11,234 nucleotides of DNA, taken from positions 1 to 11,234 of the forward strand of contig CAZRHR010000079.1 in the NCBI GenBank assembly GCA_964599915.1, written 5' to 3'. Made by a program: the position numbers and the translations under genes. Origin of the DNA: CAZRHR01 sp964599915. GTDB taxonomy: Bacteria; Bacteroidota; Bacteroidia; CAIKAF01. Of this stretch, positions 7,457 through 11,234 are shown one piece after another (positions within the stretch are counted from its first letter, which is position 1; the number at the start of each line of letters is the position of its first letter). The notes beneath the pieces were generated by a model, which saw nothing but the letters and a program-made list of their open reading frames with translations, did not search any database and was not told where the DNA came from.

Positions 7457-7858
7457 TTATTTCACAAAGACCACACGTTCTGTGGCATCGGAGTCGTCTT
7501 TCCCCTCAATTCGGTTGGAAGTGGCACTTACCAAATCCCAATCGTCGGATAACTCATCCAGCCCTTCAGAGCCGGTAATTTGAATGATGAGTTTAGAGCT
7601 GCTAGAGGAAGTGGTTCCCCAAACGCCATTTTGGATGCTTCCTCCTGGCATAATTGCCTTAAATACGCCGGCGGAATCGAAAGAAAAAGTGTAACCGGCC
7701 AGATCTTGGGTGTGGATGTCACCGGGTTTTCCCAGGTAATCTACCCGCCAATTTCCCCCTGTGATGTTCGCCGGAGAGGAAGCATCCTCTGAACAACCGG
7801 CAAGCAGGGCCAAACTCAAAAAAGCCAAACCTGCCATTTTAGGAATGAAGTGAGCCAT
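7457..7858 (-). CDS. Small lipoprotein, lipocalin-like
   Basis: A 133-residue protein with a lipoprotein signal peptide: Lys7, a hydrophobic stretch and lipobox LLAGC with lipidated Cys22. The residues after the cysteine (SEDASS) are acidic and resemble the Ser-plus-acidic surface-export signals described for Bacteroidota lipoproteins, so surface display is possible but not proven. The mature domain of about 110 residues has a GNW (GxW) motif at 35-37, alternating strand-like segments, a Ser-rich turn (WGTTSSSSSK) and a final strand RVVFVK, as in the small lipocalin-like lipoproteins common in this phylum. Ligand and function are unknown. It is monocistronic, with a candidate promoter upstream and a terminator downstream. 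The first ATG is chosen because it supplies the charged n-region; the ATG at codon 8 would leave none. Confidence 0.82.
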   Translation of the reverse strand: MAHFIPKMAGLAFLSLALLAGCSEDASSPANITGGNWRVDYLGKPGDIHTQDLAGYTFSFDSAGVFKAIMPGGSIQNGVWGTTSSSSSKLIIQITGSEGLDELSDDWDLVSATSNRIEGKDDSDATERVVFVK

Positions 7859-7873
7859 AATTTGAAATAATTA

Positions 7874-7904
7874 AAAAAATAAATGTTGAATATATGGATG
7901 CAAA
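7874..7904 (-). promoter_or_regulatory. Candidate promoter of the lipoprotein gene
   Basis: On the minus strand, TTTG (7904-7901), 19 nt, then TATTTTTT (7881-7874) fits the Bacteroidota promoter spacing; the -7 box lacks only the final G. The predicted transcript start leaves a leader of about 10 nt before the ATG at 7858. The surrounding DNA is very AT-rich, so a chance match is possible. Confidence 0.45.
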
Positions 7905-8001
7905 TGAGTGGGTAAACGTTGCTCGGTATCGCATTATTGCCCCGTTTTTACATTTTCCAGCCATAGAAATGGCAAAGTGATAAAAAGTACCCTCATAGAC
8001 A

Positions 8002-8032
8002 TTTGTGGAAAAGCACGGAAAAGGTATATTTG
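8002..8032 (+). promoter_or_regulatory. Promoter of ruvA (and probably sprA)
   Basis: TTTG (8002-8005), exactly 19 nt, then TATATTTG (8025-8032) is a full match to the Bacteroidota housekeeping promoter. Transcription should begin near 8036, giving ruvA a leader of about 113 nt containing two micro-ORFs and an inverted repeat. No comparable promoter is seen between ruvA and sprA, so it may serve both. Confidence 0.7.
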
Positions 8033-8075
8033 AACACCAAAATTGTATCCTATTGCCAAACATCTACCTAAAAAC

Positions 8076-8117
8076 ATGTCACATTCTTTTTCATTTAACT
8101 GGTATTCAGCCAAATGA
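8076..8117 (+). CDS. Micro-ORF 1 in the ruvA leader (13 codons)
   Basis: An ATG in the predicted ruvA leader opens a 13-codon frame encoding MSHSFSFNWYSAK, ending in TGA. The stop overlaps the ATG of a second micro-ORF as ATGA at 8114-8117. It has no clear ribosome binding site, which is normal for this phylum. The peptide is aromatic- and Ser-rich with no recognised family. Translation is unproven; the claim rests on position, the chained overlaps and the strong promoter upstream. A chance ORF remains possible. Confidence 0.35.
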   Translation: MSHSFSFNWYSAK

Positions 8118-8120
8118 AAA
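8088..8120 (+). repeat. Inverted repeat in the ruvA leader
   Basis: TTTTCATTT (8088-8096) and AAATGAAAA (8112-8120) are perfect 9-bp inverted arms around a 15-base centre that itself holds CTG/CAG around GTATT. As RNA this would fold into a hairpin hiding the ATG of micro-ORF 2 and the stop of micro-ORF 1; as DNA it could be a regulator site. No T tract follows, so it is not an intrinsic terminator. Confidence 0.55.
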
Positions 8121-8152
8121 GATTTACAGAAGGAATTAAGGGTTATCCATGA
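8114..8152 (+). CDS. Micro-ORF 2 in the ruvA leader (12 codons)
   Basis: A 12-codon frame encoding MKRFTEGIKGYP. Its ATG overlaps the stop of micro-ORF 1 (ATGA at 8114-8117) and its TGA overlaps the ruvA ATG (ATGA at 8149-8152). It contains purine-rich AAGGA (8130-8134) and AAGGG (8138-8142), the latter 6 bases before the ruvA start and able to serve as its ribosome binding site. The arrangement would let ribosomes pass from one frame to the next and reach ruvA by termination-reinitiation. No family is recognised; translation is an inference. Confidence 0.35.
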   Translation: MKRFTEGIKGYP

Positions 8153-8742
8153 TTGAATATTTAAAAGGAAATTTTACAGCCATAGCACCAACGCATGTGG
8201 TGGTAGAATGCAACGGAGTAGGTTATTTGGCGCACATTTCCCTTCATACCTACACCCAAATCCGGGACACGGCACAGGGTTTGGTGCTTACGCATCAAGT
8301 CATCCGTGAAGACGCGCACCAGCTTTTCGGTTTTTCCGAAGAACGGGAGCGTCATTTGTTTCGCTTGTTACTTGGCGTAAGTGGGGTAGGTGCTACTACG
8401 GCAAGGATGATTTTATCTGCCATGCCGCCAGATGATCTGGAAAAGGTCATTTTATCCGGCGATGTAGTAACCTTGAAGCGTGTAAAAGGTATTGGTGCAA
8501 AGTCTGCCGAACGAATTCTGATTGATTTGCGTGACAAAGTAGGCCGTGGGGAACCGGGCGGAGGTATGCATAGTTTGGTACCTGCCGCCGGAAGCGCTTC
8601 CATTCAGGAAGCAGGACTGGCACTTCAGGCCCTTGGCTTTGCACGGCCGGCCATAGACAAGGCCCTCCAAAAAATCCGAACGTCCATGCCTGCAGATACC
8701 ACGGTAGATAAAATTGTTCGGGAAGCCTTAAAATATCTTTAA
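8149..8742 (+). CDS. ruvA: Holliday junction branch migration protein RuvA
   Basis: A 197-residue protein that binds four-way DNA junctions as a tetramer and recruits the RuvB ATPase for branch migration, then RuvC for resolution. Domain I (about 1-62) is the OB fold, starting MIEYLKGNF and containing REDAHQLFGF at 53-62, where the acidic pin lies. Domain II has two helix-hairpin-helix motifs, LLGVSGVGATTARMIL (74-89) and LKRVKGIGAKSAERIL (109-124). After a flexible Gly/Ala-rich linker (about 132-150), domain III (about 150-197), which contacts RuvB, contains ALQALGF and ends REALKYL. Length and motifs are normal. The start is fixed by the family N-terminus. ruvB and ruvC are not adjacent. 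sprA follows after 59 bp on the same strand, a pairing I recall from other T9SS-bearing Bacteroidota. Confidence 0.96.
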   Translation: MIEYLKGNFTAIAPTHVVVECNGVGYLAHISLHTYTQIRDTAQGLVLTHQVIREDAHQLFGFSEERERHLFRLLLGVSGVGATTARMILSAMPPDDLEKVILSGDVVTLKRVKGIGAKSAERILIDLRDKVGRGEPGGGMHSLVPAAGSASIQEAGLALQALGFARPAIDKALQKIRTSMPADTTVDKIVREALKYL

Positions 8743-8801
8743 CATTTTTCAGTTATCTACCGTTGACTTCTTCGTTTTACATACCATTTTTCAAACAACA
8801 G

Positions 8802-11234
8802 ATGACACGCGGCTGGAGGCTGTTAGGGGTTATTTTGTGGCTAGGGATTTTCTCCCAGGCTGCTGCCCAAACAGATACGTCCAACCATCAACTCATGGGT
8901 CCCAGCTTACCGGACAATATTACCGAAGAAGTCACTTTTGATCCAACAACAAAAACCTACATTGTCGTTCAAAAAGCAGGAAATGTAGTTATTGGCACAG
9001 AAACCTATAGCGAAGAGGATTATCAGGCCCGTGAAATGGCACGGCAAACCCTAGATTATTGGCGAGAAAGAGAAAACAATCGCTCAAACAACAAAGAAGG
9101 AAATTCCCTTTTACCACCGGTAAATCTTGGAAAAAAAGACGGTGGACTCGGCCCCATTTCTATTCGACCTCAAGGAACGGCGGAAATCATCATGGGGATA
9201 CGAAACAACCGTAATAACAACCCGAACATTCCACTCAACCAGCGTAGCATCACCACGTTTCAATTCGACCAAAACATTCAAGTCTCTGTTACGGGAAAAA
9301 TTGGAGATCGCATCAACCTGAACAATGCCTTTAACACCCAAAGCATTTTTGCCTTTGAAAACCTCCTGAATTTCAAATGGGAAGGAAAAGAAGATGATAT
9401 TTTACAACTGATTGAATTCGGTAACGTGAACATGGGTTTAACTGGACAATTGATTCAAGGTTCCAGTACTTTATTCGGGGTAAAAAACAAACTCAGGTTT
9501 GGCAGACTGACCGTAACCACCCTTTTCGCCCAACAACAAGGACAAAGGCAATCGGTCACGGTAAAAGGAGGGGCACAGGTAACACCTTTTGAAGTGATTG
9601 CCTCAAAATATGAAGCCAATCGCCACTATTTTCTCTCCGATTATTTCATGCGAAAATATGACGAAGCCAATGCCCGACTTCCTTTCGTAAATTCGCCCGT
9701 TAACATCACCCGTTTGGAAGTTTGGGTAACCAACCGGATTAATGCGGTAGAAAATGTTAGAAATATTGTAGGAATTATAGGACTTGGGGAAAACCTACCC
9801 AATACCGCCAATATTCTACCCAATAACCCGAACAACAATTTTAACCCGAGCCAACTGCCCTCCTCCATCCGGGATGTGACCAGCCAAACCTTATTCGATG
9901 TATTATCCAATGGAACAGAAATTGAGAAATTGACCAATGCTAGGCTGTTGGCCGCCAATGAATACACCTTTGACCCCATCTTAGGAACCATTTCTTTGAA
10001 TCTTCAGCTCAATGCAGATGAAGTACTTGGGGTCGCCTATGAATACACCGCCGGCGGACAAACGTATAAAGTTGGGGAATTCTCCAACGAAATCGCCACG
10101 CCCGGAGCGCTGGTGGTAAAACTTATTAAAGCATCAAACTTGGATGTCACCAAGCCCAACTGGCCATGGATGATGAAAAACGTGTACAACATTGGTGGCT
10201 TCAACATTGGACAGCAGGAATTTACCTTGAATATTTTATACCAAGATACAGAAACCGGTGTGAAAGTGAACTACTTCCCAAATGCACCCGGTGTCAGCGG
10301 AACCCCCTTACTTCAATTGTTCAATCTCGACCGCCTCAACCCCCAAGGCGACCAAATCACCGATGGTTTCTTTGACTTTTTAGAGGGAAAAACCATCCGA
10401 GCCCAAAACGGACGTATCATTTTCCCGGTACGTGAACCTTTTTCAGAAGATTACTTAAGGCAAATTTTCACCCAAGCCAATCAATCGAATCCGGGTGTCA
10501 ATGTGGAGGCCATGGTCGAGCGCTATGCCTTTAATGAGCTGTATCAAAACATTCAACAGCTGGCCGAATTAAATTTTGAGAAAAACCGATTTTACCTTGG
10601 CGGTAGTTATCAGGGTACGGCAGGAAATGAGATTAACCTGAACGCATTTAATGTACCACAGGGTTCTGTAACCGTCACCGCCGGAGGGCAAAAACTCCAA
10701 GAAAACATCCATTACTCTGTAGATTATGCCATCGGTCGGGTGCGCATTATCGACGAAAGCATCTTAAATTCCGGTTTGCCTATTAACGTAAGCTTAGAAA
10801 GCAACTCCACGTTTAATGTACAACAGAAACGCATGATTGGTACCCATATCGATTATGCATTCAGCAAAGAATTGGTGGTGGGCGCGACCATGATGAACCT
10901 GAGCGAAAGACCCCTTACCCAAAAGATTGATATCGGTCAGGAACCTGTAAACAACACCGTCTGGGGCTTCGATGTCAATTTTACCCGAAAAGTACCTTTC
11001 GTTACTCGCCTCATTGATAAACTCCCGGGCATCAATACCAAAGCGCCTTCTACTTTTACCTTTAATGGCGAAGTCGCAGGATTAATTCCCGGCGCCAATA
11101 CCATCATTGACCCCAATGGCGAAGGCGGCGTGTCGTATATCGACGATTTTGAAGGCGCGGAAACGCCTATTGACATACGAAATCCCTTTTTATGGAAACT
11201 GGGATCCGTTCCACAGCACAACCCCAGATTTCCC
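8802..11234 (+). CDS. sprA: T9SS outer-membrane translocon SprA/Sov, N-terminal part
   Basis: Partial gene running off the right edge: 811 codons are visible with no stop, about a third of a protein usually near 2,400 residues. SprA (Sov in Porphyromonas) is the very large single-chain outer-membrane beta-barrel through which type IX cargo leaves the cell; in gliding species it is also needed for motility. A signal peptide (MTRGWR then LLGVILWLGIF, cleavage after AAA at about residue 22) directs export. Recognised SprA segments include the DYWRER region (about residue 85), GNVNMGLTGQLIQGSSTLFG (about 207-226), LRFGRLTVTTLFAQQ and YIDDFEGAE (779-787). An Asn/Pro-rich stretch lies around residues 334-350. 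No frameshift was seen in the visible part. An upstream TTG at 8763 is in frame, but the ATG gives a standard signal peptide. Probably cotranscribed with ruvA. Confidence 0.95.
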   Translation, partial: MTRGWRLLGVILWLGIFSQAAAQTDTSNHQLMGPSLPDNITEEVTFDPTTKTYIVVQKAGNVVIGTETYSEEDYQAREMARQTLDYWRERENNRSNNKEGNSLLPPVNLGKKDGGLGPISIRPQGTAEIIMGIRNNRNNNPNIPLNQRSITTFQFDQNIQVSVTGKIGDRINLNNAFNTQSIFAFENLLNFKWEGKEDDILQLIEFGNVNMGLTGQLIQGSSTLFGVKNKLRFGRLTVTTLFAQQQGQRQSVTVKGGAQVTPFEVIASKYEANRHYFLSDYFMRKYDEANARLPFVNSPVNITRLEVWVTNRINAVENVRNIVGIIGLGENLPNTANILPNNPNNNFNPSQLPSSIRDVTSQTLFDVLSNGTEIEKLTNARLLAANEYTFDPILGTISLNLQLNADEVLGVAYEYTAGGQTYKVGEFSNEIATPGALVVKLIKASNLDVTKPNWPWMMKNVYNIGGFNIGQQEFTLNILYQDTETGVKVNYFPNAPGVSGTPLLQLFNLDRLNPQGDQITDGFFDFLEGKTIRAQNGRIIFPVREPFSEDYLRQIFTQANQSNPGVNVEAMVERYAFNELYQNIQQLAELNFEKNRFYLGGSYQGTAGNEINLNAFNVPQGSVTVTAGGQKLQENIHYSVDYAIGRVRIIDESILNSGLPINVSLESNSTFNVQQKRMIGTHIDYAFSKELVVGATMMNLSERPLTQKIDIGQEPVNNTVWGFDVNFTRKVPFVTRLIDKLPGINTKAPSTFTFNGEVAGLIPGANTIIDPNGEGGVSYIDDFEGAETPIDIRNPFLWKLGSVPQHNPRFP

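Noticed and set aside
7839..8063. Minus-strand ORF of 74 codons in the intergenic region before ruvA
   Set aside because: Its composition is that of AT-rich non-coding DNA, it covers both divergent promoters, and it overlaps the lipoprotein start.
8763..8801. Possible separate sprA promoter (TTG at 8763 and TACCATTTTT near 8782)
   Set aside because: The downstream element does not fit TAnnTTTG, so the match is too weak to report as a promoter.
9641..9991. Minus-strand ORF of 116 codons opposite sprA
   Set aside because: It is antisense to a continuous, recognisable SprA frame and has no domain of its own.
1..11234. CRISPR arrays, insertion sequences, tRNA or rRNA genes, defence islands
   Set aside because: No regularly spaced repeats, transposase motifs, terminal repeats or tRNA/rRNA-like segments were seen; the genes are housekeeping or conserved phylum-level genes.

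Overview
The window looks like chromosomal DNA from a member of the Bacteroidota, from a lineage with a type IX secretion system (T9SS). The evidence is the 5' part of a sprA gene (the T9SS outer-membrane translocon), several Bacteroidota-type promoter elements (TTTG, 19 nt, TAnnTTTG), general lack of strong Shine-Dalgarno sites, a menaquinone gene (menD), and a DNA-ligase-associated repair gene pair. I cannot place it below phylum from this sequence. No mobile element, CRISPR array, tRNA or rRNA was seen.

Layout. On the plus strand from the left edge are the 3' end of menD (1-636), a secreted protein of unknown function that overlaps it by 7 bp (630-1625), and a guanine deaminase (1685-2155). 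Facing it on the minus strand is a four-gene cluster read aspS, plsC, MBL-fold exonuclease, ATP-dependent DNA ligase (7290 down to 2194). Every junction in it overlaps (4, 25 and 4 bp), so it looks like one translationally coupled operon. Right of aspS is a separate minus-strand gene for a small lipocalin-like lipoprotein (7858-7457) with its own promoter and terminator. A 290-bp intergenic region then holds divergent promoters. To its right, on the plus strand, ruvA (8149-8742) is followed by sprA (8802 to beyond the window edge).

How the genes fit together. Most are housekeeping: menaquinone synthesis, purine salvage, aspartyl-tRNA charging, phospholipid synthesis, Holliday-junction processing and protein export. 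The ligase and exonuclease form half of a known four-part DNA-damage-response set. The usual partners (Lhr-type DEXH helicase and PdeM metallophosphoesterase) are not here.

The most unusual structure is the ruvA leader. A near-ideal promoter sits about 115 nt upstream of the start codon. The leader holds two tiny open reading frames of 13 and 12 codons chained to each other and to ruvA by successive ATGA stop/start overlaps, with a 9-bp inverted repeat across the first junction. A second pattern is that aspS and guaD both begin exactly four bases after a TAnnTTTG box, which predicts leaderless or nearly leaderless mRNAs.
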